A program made the position numbers and the translations under genes. Below are positions 48,020 through 58,299 of a stretch of 64,000 nucleotides of DNA, one piece after another; position 1 is the first letter of the stretch; every line of letters begins with the position of its first letter. A model generated the notes under the pieces. It was not told the DNA's origin, did no database searches, and was given only the letters and a program-made list of their open reading frames with translations. Source of the stretch: Apodemus sylvaticus. Taxonomy: Eukaryota; Chordata; Mammalia; Rodentia; Muridae. The DNA lies in contig NC_067492.1 in assembly GCF_947179515.1 (NCBI RefSeq), positions 14,073,416-14,137,415 of the forward strand, given 5' to 3'.

Positions 48020-49090
48020 AGGTTAAGACCTAATGAACTCTTTTTAAATGTTTTCTAGATCTCTAGAAGTAGAAAATAAAGCTTGGGAGATGTGGTGCAG
48101 AGGAGGGATAACACATTTCCCAAATGCTGTGTGCACAGGGAATCGGGTCAGAGACGGACAGACTCAGGGCACAAAGTTACACAAGAAGCCATGGCCTCAG
48201 GGTCCGATGGCTTCCTTACTCATGAAAAGGAAGAATCCCATGGACGACTGCTAGTGGGAGATGAGCCTCCACACAGACAACTTCACAAACAAGCTGTTGG
48301 GAGAAGGCACTCAAACACTTAGGCAATGAAACCCAGTGAAATTCAGTGTTCTCCTTCAGGCTGCCCAGCATCCAGAGAGATACAAAGCCAGAGAACAGAG
48401 CTCCCAGGAAACTCCTTGGGGTTAGAGACAGGACCTCGCTCGCTCTCTCCTCTGTGAGTGAGTAGAAGAGGGTTGCATATTCCTATTTCATCCATTCAAA
48501 GTGGCTTTGCTTCCTTACTCAGAGATGCAGTGGGAGATGGCCCCGTCAACACAACAGCAAGCAAAAATAGACAAATCTCTCTGATTGGTACCGCCTAAAT
48601 GACATTCAATAAATGCAGACAGTTTGTTGGCTAGCAAGATGTGGCCCTCTCTGGGGCTGCCCAGCTAGTGCTGTGAGCACAGGAGCCAATGGGAAGTGAA
48701 GACATTTGTGGCGCTCATTCTAGCCTGGGTACTAGATTCAGATGAGGTCACTGCCTTGCTGCACCGGTGATCAGAAAGGAAGAGAAACAAGTTGTTCTTT
48801 GAATACCTGGTAAAGATGGGACCCTTTCCCACCCAAATCCTCTAGGCATACACTCACTCTGAATTTCCATGCTAATTAAGATGTTGAACTCTACTTTGGG
48901 GGAAGGGCGGAGGAAGGACAGATGTTTCTGCTTTAAATAAGGAGGCTGGCTGCTAGGGAATACATAGATACAGCTTGGGACAAGATGGTGTTGAAATAAC
49001 TTTGAATGAGTAAATAGCACACAGCATTGACAAGGCTGTAAACACACACACATGCTTCTGATCGCATGCTGTCACTGAAACATACCAGTC
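48020..49090. other. Unique noncoding stretch
   Basis: No gene or clear repeat. Overlapping frames near 48048-48322 have no recognisable homology. Confidence 0.4.
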
Positions 49091-49101
49091 CTTCCTGTGA
49101 G

Positions 49102-49146
49102 ATTTTATTTTATTTTATTTTATTTTATTTTATTTTATTTTATTTT
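49102..49146. repeat. (TTTTA)9 pentanucleotide repeat
   Basis: Nine near-perfect ATTTT units; commonly derived from a SINE/LINE poly(A) tail, but no element head is attached here. Confidence 0.95.
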
Positions 49147-49859
49147 TGGGATCCATGCAAACCGAAGCTAGGGCTATGAATTCTTAAGAGGAAAAGTCCA
49201 TATGTTTAGAGATGCCGAAGACATTGGTTCTGATAGTACAAATAGAAGTGCCCTGAATGTCCCATAGTAGAAACATGGGCCTAGAAGGATAGCCCACCCA
49301 AATGATACACTAAGCATCTATTAACTTCATGGAAAGACTGGGGGGGAAAAGATGATTTTGTGGGGGAAAGAAGAGAAGGAATACAAAATCAAATGTTTGA
49401 ACTAAGAGTAAAGACTCAAGAGGTAATATGGAAAGGGGACATTGTATTTACATTTAGTGGTATTGCTACGATTCCTTTTTCTAAGAGTTATCTTTGCTGG
49501 TGATACCTCATTTCATGAATTCAGCAATTCAGATCAGCACCCAAGGATCATATGTAATGACCTTAGTGTTCTGAAGTGATTTGAGCAATGAACAGGGGCG
49601 GGGGGGGGGGTATGTTAGGAGGCATGGAGTCAATGCACAGGGTACATAGGTACTGTTATTTTGGAGTTAGGAGTTTTTTGTGCTTTTTTTGTTTTTAACA
49701 TAAACTTCTAAAAGTGGTGAGTATCGGTGGTGAGAATTGGCAGGCACTTTGCAATCTGAGACCTTCTGGCCTAGCACTGACCTTGACGAAAGCATCCAGG
49801 CCTCCTCTTCATTGAGGTTTGAAATAAAACTGCCCATCTCTACATTCTGAAAGAGCCAA

Positions 49860-50120
49860 GCCACAAGCCGCAGGCTGCAACCATTGCCTCGGTTGCTTTC
49901 CGATTGATAAGAGGCAGCAAGGTCTCTCTCTCTTAGGCACGGATGTGGAAACCAGATGCTGTCAAGAGACAGGGACAGAGAGAAGCGTGGCAGAAATGAC
50001 TGAAGAGGAGATGGCTCATTCTTCTCGGTGGATGTATTTTATTGGCTTCATCGGAATATTGGACATTGAGATTGGACACCCACAGCTAAGTCCAATCTGC
50101 AAACAGATTTATTTTTAACT
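49860..50120. other. Candidate conserved noncoding element
   Basis: Repeat-free block with 'gcctcggttgctttccgattgataagaggcagc', 'gtattttattggcttcatcgg' and 'caaacagatttatttttaactggag'. Contains CCAAT/forkhead-like cores. Conservation inferred only. Confidence 0.35.
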
Positions 50121-50364
50121 GGAGCAGAGTTGAGTGGAGGGGAAGGTTATTTGGGTAGAACAGAAGCCAGTATTTCTAGGTCAGCGGCAGGTATGAAAGC
50201 CATTGGTAAAGCCTATACCAGTCATGGGCTCTAGAAAGACTGCCACATTTCAGCCTTAGGTAGGAGGTTAGTTTTCCTTTGTGAGTAGCTCACCCCTTGT
50301 CTAAATGTTATGTGTAGACATTTCTGGTCTCCAGTCAAGCCATAAAAAGAGTGTGTAGTAGAAG

Positions 50365-50485
50365 GTACATGGACTTGGTGGCAGACAGAGACACCTTTCA
50401 GTCTTGACTGCTACTCATTGGGCATAGGCTATGGAGAAGCTGCTTTTAGGGCCTCAGTTTTATCCCTTGAGCAAACAATAAAAAG
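50365..50485 (+). repeat. MIR relic
   Basis: 'gacttggtggcagacagagac', 'cagtcttgactgctactc', 'agaagctgcttttagggcctcagttttatccc' and 'aataaaaagatggg' follow sense MIR (CCTCAGTTTCCTCATCTGTAAAATGGG). Confidence 0.65.
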
Positions 50486-50954
50486 ATGGGTATGGTTTGT
50501 CCAGACCCTTAATGAACTCAACCAATATTCCAAGTTTCACAGAGCTTATACTATGGGGGAAGAAAAAGGATGATTGCTAACGTGTCCAATGCTATTTTGT
50601 ATTTGAAAGGGGAAAAAATAAGGGGAAGGAAGAGTCATCACAGTGATCCCATGATAGAGGTGGCCAGACATACTCCCTCATCTGAAACAGGTGACATTTG
50701 AACAGAGAGCTGACATCGGTGAGAGACAAACCTTTACATGAGAAAAATCATTCCTACAGAAGGAGCAGTAGACAGAAAGCTCCTGAATTGGGAGTGCGTT
50801 TGGCATGTCTGAGGGATACAAGAAGTCTAGAGGATGTTCTACAAGAAAGGGAGAAAGTGCTAGAACAGAGGATGGGCAAGGCATCTGGGGTTCTAATTAA
50901 GAGAGAGCAACCAGGCTGTGGGGGGAACGTTTAGTGATTCAGTGAAAGGAGAGC

Positions 50955-51125
50955 TGTCAGCTAGCTTTTGCTGTGTAACAACTAACCCTGTGATTTGAAG
51001 GCTTAAATAAATGACAGATCTTTACTATTCCTTGTAGTTCTGTGAGTGAAGTGTGGAGTTTCTTCTCCTCTGGGATGACTTGAATGGCATGGGAGGCTGC
51101 AGCTAGACTGTGAGGAGCTGAAAAG
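50955..51125 (+). repeat. Ancient dispersed repeat, family unresolved
   Basis: 'agctagcttttgctgtgtaacaactaaccctgtgatttgaaggcttaaa' has the head of an old mammalian repeat (GCTGCATAACAAACCACCCCAAAACTTAGTGGC type). Lies just downstream of the Wwox poly(A) sites. Confidence 0.45.
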
Positions 51126-51706
51126 CAATGGTTTTTCACATGACCCACCTGGAGAGACAGAGGCCCAGAGATCTGTGTTATTGGTTGGCCTGAAACTGCC
51201 ATCCCAGGGGGAGGTGGAAAAAAAGTGTGACATGAAAACCTCCACCCTCACCTTCAAGTTTAATGAAAGGGTCTCTGTCATGTCACAGAGGACTCTTCTG
51301 TATCTGGCTGACCTTAAACTGTGCATTTCAGAATGTAGCTTTGAGGATTCTCATACCAGGCAATGAATACATGAAAGGCCTGCTCCTTAGAACACAGGAC
51401 ATATTAATTTACTTAGTCATCTCCATGTCCCCTTGCCTGGGGACCAGGAGAAAGTGGGTATTCTCAAGCAACTGATAATTCCAGGAACCATCCCTAGAGG
51501 ACCGAAATAATGTCTGCAAGCTAAGAATTAACAGAATTAAAGTGAAATCGCACCACGGTCACTTTTCTCTTCTTTCTTTCTCTCACAGAAAATATGATGC
51601 TGGCATGCTTATCCCATGAGACGACTCAGCCCACAAAGCACAAAAACTAAACTTGAACTCAGAGAAGAATCAAGAATGGTGTTTTCCTGGCGTCTACAAG
51701 AAGCGC

Positions 51707-51712
51707 TTTATT
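51707..51712 (-). terminator. Wwox: Second downstream AATAAA, possible alternative Wwox poly(A) signal
   Basis: A second minus-strand AATAAA sits about 150 bp beyond the first, in the context GAAAAATAAAGCGC. It could give a slightly longer 3' UTR. Only the hexamer supports it; the downstream sequence is less clearly GU-rich. Confidence 0.35.
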
Positions 51713-51834
51713 TTTCCTCTAGATTTCTTTTCTAAAAAAGAAAAAAGAAAAAAAGAAAGAAAACAAACACGAAAACAAAACAGAACAAAGGCTACGGATA
51801 TGAACATTCAAACAGACAATACACATTTTCAGGC

Positions 51835-52717
51835 AACCATAGTCAAGCATGTTCTTTTATTAAACATAGGATGTGGGGGACCAGGGGAAGTGAACTCCAG
51901 AGGACTGAGAGGCTGGGACAGTCATGAAAGAAGCTGTTCTTGGAACTGTGAGTGAAGACTGGAGGGAACCACTTCCCTGTTTCCCACCTGCAGCATATCC
52001 CATCTATCTTGAGGGATGCCTTGCCTCCTTCCTTGCCCACCTGTGTATCTAGGGAATGACTTGCAAAAAATGTAAAATGTATTTGTTATCATCTCTAAAG
52101 AATTGCTTGTGTGACTTTGGCAAGGAGGACAGTGAATGGTGCGTATGGGAGCCACCAGCTCTGCACACCAACTCTGCTCCCCTCTGATGGCACCATTGCA
52201 TTGGTTCTGTTGGGACGAGGTCCTGAGTTTCTCTCAAGTTGCCAAGCCTATTCAGACTTGGTAGGGAAGTATGAAACAATGGCCTGCAGGACTGAACTCA
52301 TCATGGAGAATTGATCAATGTGCATTTTTCTTCTGTTAACAGGAGGAAGCCAGCCTTGGGTGGTAGTGGTGCCAGTGGTGGCAGTTGGGTGGGACAAGAG
52401 GATATTAGGCTATTCTAAGGTTGGTAGAGAATCACGTGTGCTTCTATAATGAGCAAGGGAACCTACATGCTAACCATGCTTCCATTTCAAGCAGAACAAC
52501 ACCAGAAAAAGCAAGCAGTCCCATGTCTAAGCCTGCCCCAGAAAGGGACATCATCCCTCGAAATTCCCTGCTTCCCATTGGTTAAAACCTTCTCCTATTG
52601 ATTACAGCTGCTCTTATTTACTCTCATTGCCCTGTACTGGAGGTTCGGGGCACCCAGGATGATGGAGCTGACTGTCAGAGCATGGGTGGGGGTATGCCCA
52701 ACATTATGGGGCTCAGA
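51835..52717 (-). other. Wwox: Wwox 3' UTR
   Basis: The sequence after the TAA stop runs about 880 bp to a canonical AATAAA (complement of 51861-51856). With the known coding length of about 1.25 kb this gives an mRNA of roughly 2.2 kb, the size expected for the main WWOX transcript. I see no SINE or microsatellite inside it. The cleavage point is inferred to lie about 15-25 bp beyond the signal, before a TG-rich stretch (complement of about 51828-51800). The precise end is an estimate. Confidence 0.75.
51856..51861 (-). terminator. Wwox: Poly(A) signal AATAAA (likely main Wwox site)
   Basis: TTTATT on the plus strand is AATAAA on the minus strand. It lies about 860 bp after the Wwox stop and is followed by TGTGTATTGTCTG-like GU-rich sequence, the usual layout of a mammalian cleavage/polyadenylation site. 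Confidence 0.7.
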
Positions 52718-52906
52718 TTAGTTGGATGGACTGCCTAGTCGGTCCTGGATGAGCCTCTCGCTGAGTTCCCACAGGGCCCGGGCTGTCTCTTCACTCTGAG
52801 CCTCCTCGGATGGCAGGCAACGGCAGCAGTTGTTGAAATACATCCCTCCGAGGCCCTCCAGCTCCGGGGCAACTGCGCAGTAGACAGTGGTAGCAGCTCC
52901 CTGTTG
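52718..52906 (-). CDS. Wwox: Wwox terminal coding exon (C-terminal 62 residues plus stop)
   Basis: Read on the minus strand from 52906, this exon encodes 62 residues and a TAA stop at 52720-52718. It begins with QQGAATTVYCAVAPELEG, continues with GLGGMYFNNCCRC, and ends with ALWELSERLIQDRLGSPSN. This is the recognisable C-terminus of WW domain-containing oxidoreductase, a roughly 414-residue protein with two N-terminal WW domains and a short-chain dehydrogenase/reductase (SDR) domain. The GAATTVYC and YF elements are the closing part of the SDR fold shared with retinol dehydrogenase-like enzymes; the catalytic Tyr/Lys and the WW domains lie in upstream exons outside the window. The exon starts in phase 0 directly after a consensus acceptor. 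WWOX is known as a tumour suppressor and scaffold that binds PPxY partners. The final residue (Asn) differs from the human Gly. The exon is intact, with no frameshift. Exon identity is very secure; the exact species is not. Confidence 0.96.
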   Translation of the reverse strand, partial: QQGAATTVYCAVAPELEGLGGMYFNNCCRCLPSEEAQSEETARALWELSERLIQDRLGSPSN

Positions 52907-52948
52907 CTGAAAGGCAGAGAAGAAAGAAAAGCGATTATTTTTTTTTAA
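52907..52948 (-). promoter_or_regulatory. Wwox: 3' splice site of Wwox terminal exon
   Basis: On the minus strand the intron ends with a pyrimidine-rich run (ctttctttcttctctgcctttcag as complement of 52930-52907) and an invariant AG at 52908-52907. A run of A's lies just upstream of the pyrimidine tract, and a TTCTTAA-like sequence near 52940 could be the branch point. The joint is phase 0, so the exon starts with a complete CAA codon. This site decides the start of the coding exon: frame continues open upstream, but the homology to WWOX stops at this junction. Confidence 0.9.
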
Positions 52949-53446
52949 GAAACAAGTCACAAGATGCTGCCATTTTGGCTATCTGGAAGACTCGTGAGCC
53001 TTTCTCCACTTGGACATCAGAGTGGCCAAGGGCTCTACTCCAAGCCCAGGACTGCAGAAGTATGATGTGTGACAGCTGTGGAAAAAAAAAGTCCATAAAC
53101 TCTGCTTGTAAAGCTGGTGTGACTTTTTACACCTCATAGAGGAAAAGGCTCGGGAAATAAAGACACATTTCAATATATCATGCCAGACACGATTTCAGCA
53201 CAGAGAGAGAGATGCCGTACTCCCCAACACGCAAGAACAAATCCATCCGACCCTTTGACTTCTCAACGTGCAATATAATTTGACACTGAGCACTTTCTAG
53301 AACCTTCTGTCCAAAAGAAACCAACAACTCTTGATTATGGCCCATCAAGTGGAAGGCTCTTGCAAGGGAGATTGGTGCCAGACCTTTCCTGTATTCCGTG
53401 CTCTTATGGGGTGGGATGGGTTAACAAAACTGTTAAGATGTTTAAA

Positions 53447-53470
53447 CACACACACACACAAACACACACT
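53447..53470. repeat. (CA)12 microsatellite
   Basis: CA run with one AA interruption. Confidence 0.9.
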
Positions 53471-53679
53471 CAGTCTCACATGTCCCTATGCTGATGTGTT
53501 TATTAATTCATCCAGAAAACACTTCTCTAAATGTCATATCTGTTCCGATTTATAACAAGATATGGCCTAAGGTGGGAGGCCTGTTTCCTTCCAGCCCATT
53601 TCAAAATGCAAGGCTCTGAGAACAGCACTGCTCATTTCTGGTCTCTTCTGGAGTAACGGTGGAGGCTATAGCTAGGGGT

Positions 53680-54080
53680 GTGTCTGCTGATGCGGTACCA
53701 AGTCATCCCAACTGACAGAATATTGCAGAGATGTTACGAAGAGGGCGAGCGCTCACTTTGCTTTGCAAGCCATAATTAAAAATAATAGGCTTCTGTTCAT
53801 AGGGAGGCACGGTGAGCAGAGCTCTAATTTAAAACCAGCACAGTTTATCTGCTTTCCTGTGATCATTAATGGAAGAGGGGGCTCAGTTCCCAATGGATCA
53901 ATCCTCTGTCAGCTGACAGGGAGTGCGGTCACAAACAAGGACCAAAAGGTCACTACAGATGTCATCTTCAGGAAAACATTAGGGATGGTTTTGCTTATGA
54001 GGGAGATGGCTTTCTCTTTCTATTCGAATGTAATATTTTTTTCAGCCCCTACCGGGTTTAAGTTGTGTTAATTTAGACTG
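53680..54080. other. Candidate conserved noncoding element in Wwox intron
   Basis: Repeat-free block about 0.8 kb upstream of the terminal exon with 'caagccataattaaaaataatagg', 'ctctaatttaaaacc', 'gatcattaatgg', 'gtcagctgacagg' (an E-box-containing palindrome) and 'aaaggtcac' (nuclear-receptor half site type). Enhancer role is inferred. Confidence 0.45.
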
Positions 54081-54689
54081 CTGGTACTTCTAGAACCAGT
54101 ATCCCAAGAACTTAACAATTGTAGCAAAGTTCTAAGAAGCCCACTTGGGGGCTGCGCACTTTGAAGTGGTCTGTCTCTGTGTTGGGATCTGTGGTCATGT
54201 ATGCATTGGTCAAATGCAGCCACGTGGCCTGACTGTGGGAGAGGTGTGGAGGAGTGTGTGATATAGACTTGAAGTCAGATAATGCCTAGCTGCTTGAGAT
54301 CGCGGGACAGGTCCCACCTGTCCAGGATTTGAACATATGAGCTGTGACGTAAGCATAACTGAATAATAGCAAATGGTTGTATGTCCCTCAACATGTTTGA
54401 CTCATCCTGCTTCTACCATCCCTCCTCCCAAAGAAAACAGTGACTACTTCGGATTCAGTGACTTCTTTCTCAGTTGATTTCTGAGCTGTTACAGCTGGGC
54501 ACCAGGCGTATTTATCTACATACCCGTCAGGCAGTTATGGGATTCCTCCACACTCTGTAAGGAGGAGGTAAGCAGCTAACAGCTAAGGGCCTCTAATAGC
54601 TAAGTAGGACACTGCGAGTATCTGTCAGGTAACCCAAACCACACAGTAGCTTGTCCTCAACTCTCTGCAGAGTCCAGGTAAAGATGGAG

Positions 54690-54830
54690 TTCTAGATAAA
54701 TCTTGGGCTGTCTCTGTTGGACTTTCATTTTACTTTGTAGGTGACAAATAAAGCCAAGAGTGATCAGGCGACTTGCCACAGACTTCTACGTGGTGGCTGA
54801 GAGAATCCAATCAGCTCACTTCCAGAACCA
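54690..54830 (-). repeat. MIR relic
   Basis: 'cattttactttgtaggtgacaaataaagccaagagtgatcaggcgacttgccacagac' resembles antisense MIR (CCCATTTTACAGATGAGGAAACTGAGGC...GACTTGCCCAAGGTC). Confidence 0.5.
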
Positions 54831-54833
54831 TCC

Positions 54834-54880
54834 TTCTTCCTCCTCTTCCTCTCCCCCCTCTTCCTCCCTCTCCTCCCTGA
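54834..54880. repeat. (TCC)n-rich polypyrimidine tract
   Basis: C/T-only run of TTCC, TCCTCT and CCCCCC units. Confidence 0.85.
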
Positions 54881-55949
54881 ACGGTGGATGATTCTCATGT
54901 CAGCTGGGTGGTTCTAATCTCACAGCAGGCTGGCCCCTCATAGCCTTGCCAATCCTGAGACAACACTAAGGGAGGCCACTGGGGAAACTGAAAACCAGAG
55001 CTCTGCCAATCCTAATGTGGTGTGTTGCCACCGTGGCCCTCTAACAGGATGTGTGGTCTGTGTGTTTGCATTGTGGAAATGGTGCTTTTGAGGAGAAAAA
55101 CTGAAGTCACCCCAATCAAGTTAATCTGTAGATCACAGGGAGATGTGTTCCCCCTTGTTGGGATTTGCAAGTGACTGCAGTTGGGCTGGTTTCGTGGAAA
55201 TGTTCATTTGGTATCCATGCTTCAGCAGTTTTAAAAGCCTAGTGTTCCACACTTGTGCAGGCCTCAATTCTTTGCTATCGGTCTTAGGGTAGTTTACGAC
55301 CCAAATTCTACTGCCAGTGCCCTGAGCTTTATAAAAGAACACAGTACAGGGTACAAAGGCCACCTTTGCTGCCCCAAAGACTGTGCTTTCAGCAAAGCCC
55401 CCCTGCTCTCCCATGTGCACAGCCACTGGTTCTTGCTTTATCTTCTTTTCAGACACACAATTAAGTGTTGACAACATCTTGTTGGTCCCATGCCTACTAG
55501 CTTGTGTGCTTTTTGGAGAATTTTCTTTTCAACTGTTCCAATGGCAACCTTTGAGTGACATCTTTATACCATCAGATGTGGCGACAGTTTAATAACAAGT
55601 TCCCACTTAGGGCTCATTGGCTTCTCAAAAGTCTGCATACCATCAGCCTGAGACAGGCGCACATTAGTGAGATCTCATTAGCAAACAGGATTGTGCCACA
55701 GATAGAAGATAAAACATTTTTAAACTGATAAGAAAGATTGGGGGGGGGGGGCGTTGGCTTTTTTTTTTTTCTCTTGAGCACTTCAATCACTATTAAATGA
55801 TTCTCACGCCACTTTGGGGGCATCAGTACATAATCCAGAGAAGATGAAAGACATGCATAAAGGAATTAATGTTAACAACACTGGTGTATAAAATAACCCG
55901 TTGACATAGGAATGCTGACTGGTGGGAGCTATGGGTTCTCCCAGAATGT

Positions 55950-56032
55950 CTTTGTCTCTGTCTCTCTCTCTGTCTCTGTCTCTCTATCTCTGTCTCTCTC
56001 TGTCTCTGTCTCTCTCTGTCTCGCTCTCTGTC

Positions 56033-56101
<69 letters not shown>
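55950..56101. repeat. Compound microsatellite TCTG/TC/TG
   Basis: TCTCTG units, then pure TC (about 56040-56072), then TG to 56101. About 150 bp. Confidence 0.97.
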
Positions 56102-56104
56102 CTC

Positions 56105-57780
56105 CTCCAGAACAAATTTGTCAGGTTGCTCATAGTCACTTGATGGCAGAAGCTGGGAAATTGGCACCTTCAACCTACAGCGATGTCACTGGGCTAAGGC
56201 ATTGACCGCTCAGGACTGAGAGTTTGTGGGACGCCTAGCAGAATTTTTAATCATACCCCAATGGCATCTGGGTTCTAGTCAAACATTTTTGAGTAGCCAG
56301 AGTTCAACTGTGCCATCGGGTTGTTATGCTTGTAGAATTACCCAGAGTTCTTGTTCGGGGGTTAAGCTGAGAACATTTTGCTAATAGATGTTTATCAGTC
56401 TCTGTAGGAAGTCATTTTTCAGGTATTCGATTCTGTCTTCCTCCTCAGAAACCTGGAACCCAGACAGGGGCTGCTGTTGGTTGTTGAGAACCTAAGATTT
56501 AAAGGGGCCACATCCTTCCAAAAATCCTTCCGTGGGATGAAACTGTTAAGTAGCTGCCTTCTATCAACATTTATTTGATAATGGCTGGCCATCAGTTTGT
56601 AGCCTTCCGCACAGAATACAAATGGATGTTGAGTCCTTCGAAGAAAAAGATGCAGAGGTTTCTGATCAACAAAACATGTTTAAAAAACAGCAACAACCAC
56701 ATATTGATATCTGTGATGCATTACTCAGTACTGTGATAGAATGTCCATGTTCTAATGAGAACACATGTTACACAGTTAATTTAGCATTTGGGTGACTCTG
56801 CTCTAATATGCATGCTCATTTAAAAGGAAGAGTAGATCTCCTTCTTAAAGTAGGTGTAACAATGCATTTAAAAAATATGCACCATATCATGGCATATCTA
56901 TATTCAAAGACTTGAAAGAGCAGAAGATGTTTGAAGATTGCTTTATTACAGACACATCCACACCAGGACATCGCACAGCAAATGCTGAATTAATCAATTT
57001 ATGCAAAAAAATAGATTCAGGAAAGGGAACACGGCATGCAAGCTAGATTAGACCTGGAGCCTCAAGGGCAGGGAAGGCAGGCAGCTCTTGAGACGTGGGC
57101 TGTGACTGCAGAGATGGATTGGAACTACTGAGCTGCAATGAGAAGGGTAGGCAAAGAAGAAAGACAGGTAAATCGTCAGACCCTCAGAGCTTTCACTGAG
57201 ACTCATCTGGGGTCTCGTAGGCATAGAATATACTTTCCAAATGTGAAACCCATGGCCCTATGGATAGATCACGCTGCGTGAAATGATTAGTCGGTCAAAA
57301 GCTGTAGTCGTGATGAGGATCTTACTACCCTTCCCCCCTCCTAGTAACCTCCTTCCAGAGAGCTTATAAGACTTCTATCTGAAATATGCAACACTGTATT
57401 CTGGAGCTCATCTCCAAAGGCCTTGGTGCTTGGGACATAGCTGTTCCCACAATTACTAATTTCAATCTCTGGTTTACAGGGGATAAACAAGCTATTCCAA
57501 GGGATGCTGTTTCCCTACTTAACTATCCAAGAACAATGTGGTCAGTGGATTTGACCTCCTATTCCAGAATGTTCCACCTGTTCATAAAGTAAAGTAGCTA
57601 GTGCAGAAAGGAGGCTCACACACCTCTGTAATGAGTGATCTCAATGGCAGACCATCACCACGGCTACCCAGACAACCAGATGTGCTCATCACTAAGCAGC
57701 CAGCTCCCACCACAATGAAAAAGAACAGACAGCTCTGGTCTCCGGTGCGTTCCAGCCAATAGTGACCGCCCCAGGAGCTA
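56105..57780. other. Wwox: Unique intronic DNA
   Basis: No exon or clear repeat is recognised. AT-rich in 56560-56900. Confidence 0.4.
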
Positions 57781-57789
57781 TGATGACAA

Positions 57790-57985
57790 GCATTCATTGA
57801 GAGGGGAACTATCTGCCAGGTGCTGGCTGATTGCTTCATCAGTATCACCTTCTAATCCTCATGCTGCCCCCACGTGAGGGACAACTGGCTTCCTCCTTTT
57901 TACAGACTCACATAGATTCAGAAATTGAATGGAACTTGTCCAAAGACACAGTGACAGTCACGGACTGGCAGACGCAGAATCCGTG
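57790..57985 (-). repeat. MIR, well preserved
   Basis: Nearly the whole antisense MIR can be followed: 'cattcattgag', 'tgccaggtgctgg', 'atcaccttctaatcctcatgctgccc', 'tcctcctttttacagactcacatagattcagaaattgaatggaacttgtccaaagacacagtgac' and 'tggcagacgcagaatcc'. Confidence 0.8.
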
Positions 57986-58262
57986 AGTCAGTGTAGGAAA
58001 TCTCCTTCCCAAACACATGACATACATTGGCCATCTCCTCCCAGCTGCCTCCCATTTGACTCAAGCTTCCAAGTGCTATTTTGTCCCCAGTCCGTGCCTA
58101 GTTACAGAATGATGTCCTGATTTGTATGTTCACCTGGAAAGGGAGATTTTTCCACTGTTGATTTAGTCAGTGAACTAAATTGAAATTATATCCATTTGGA
58201 TTAACCAAAAAATGAAGACTCAGCACCTGGTCCACCAATTCAACAGCAAATGACCCTTTACG

Positions 58263-58264
<2 letters not shown>

Positions 58265-58293
<29 letters not shown>
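58265..58293. repeat. (AG)14 microsatellite
   Basis: Uninterrupted AG run. Confidence 0.95.
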
Positions 58294-58296
<3 letters not shown>

Positions 58297-58299
58297 TAC

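Noticed and set aside
49102..49146. CRISPR-like or minisatellite array
   Set aside because: It is a simple TTTTA pentanucleotide repeat with no spacers.
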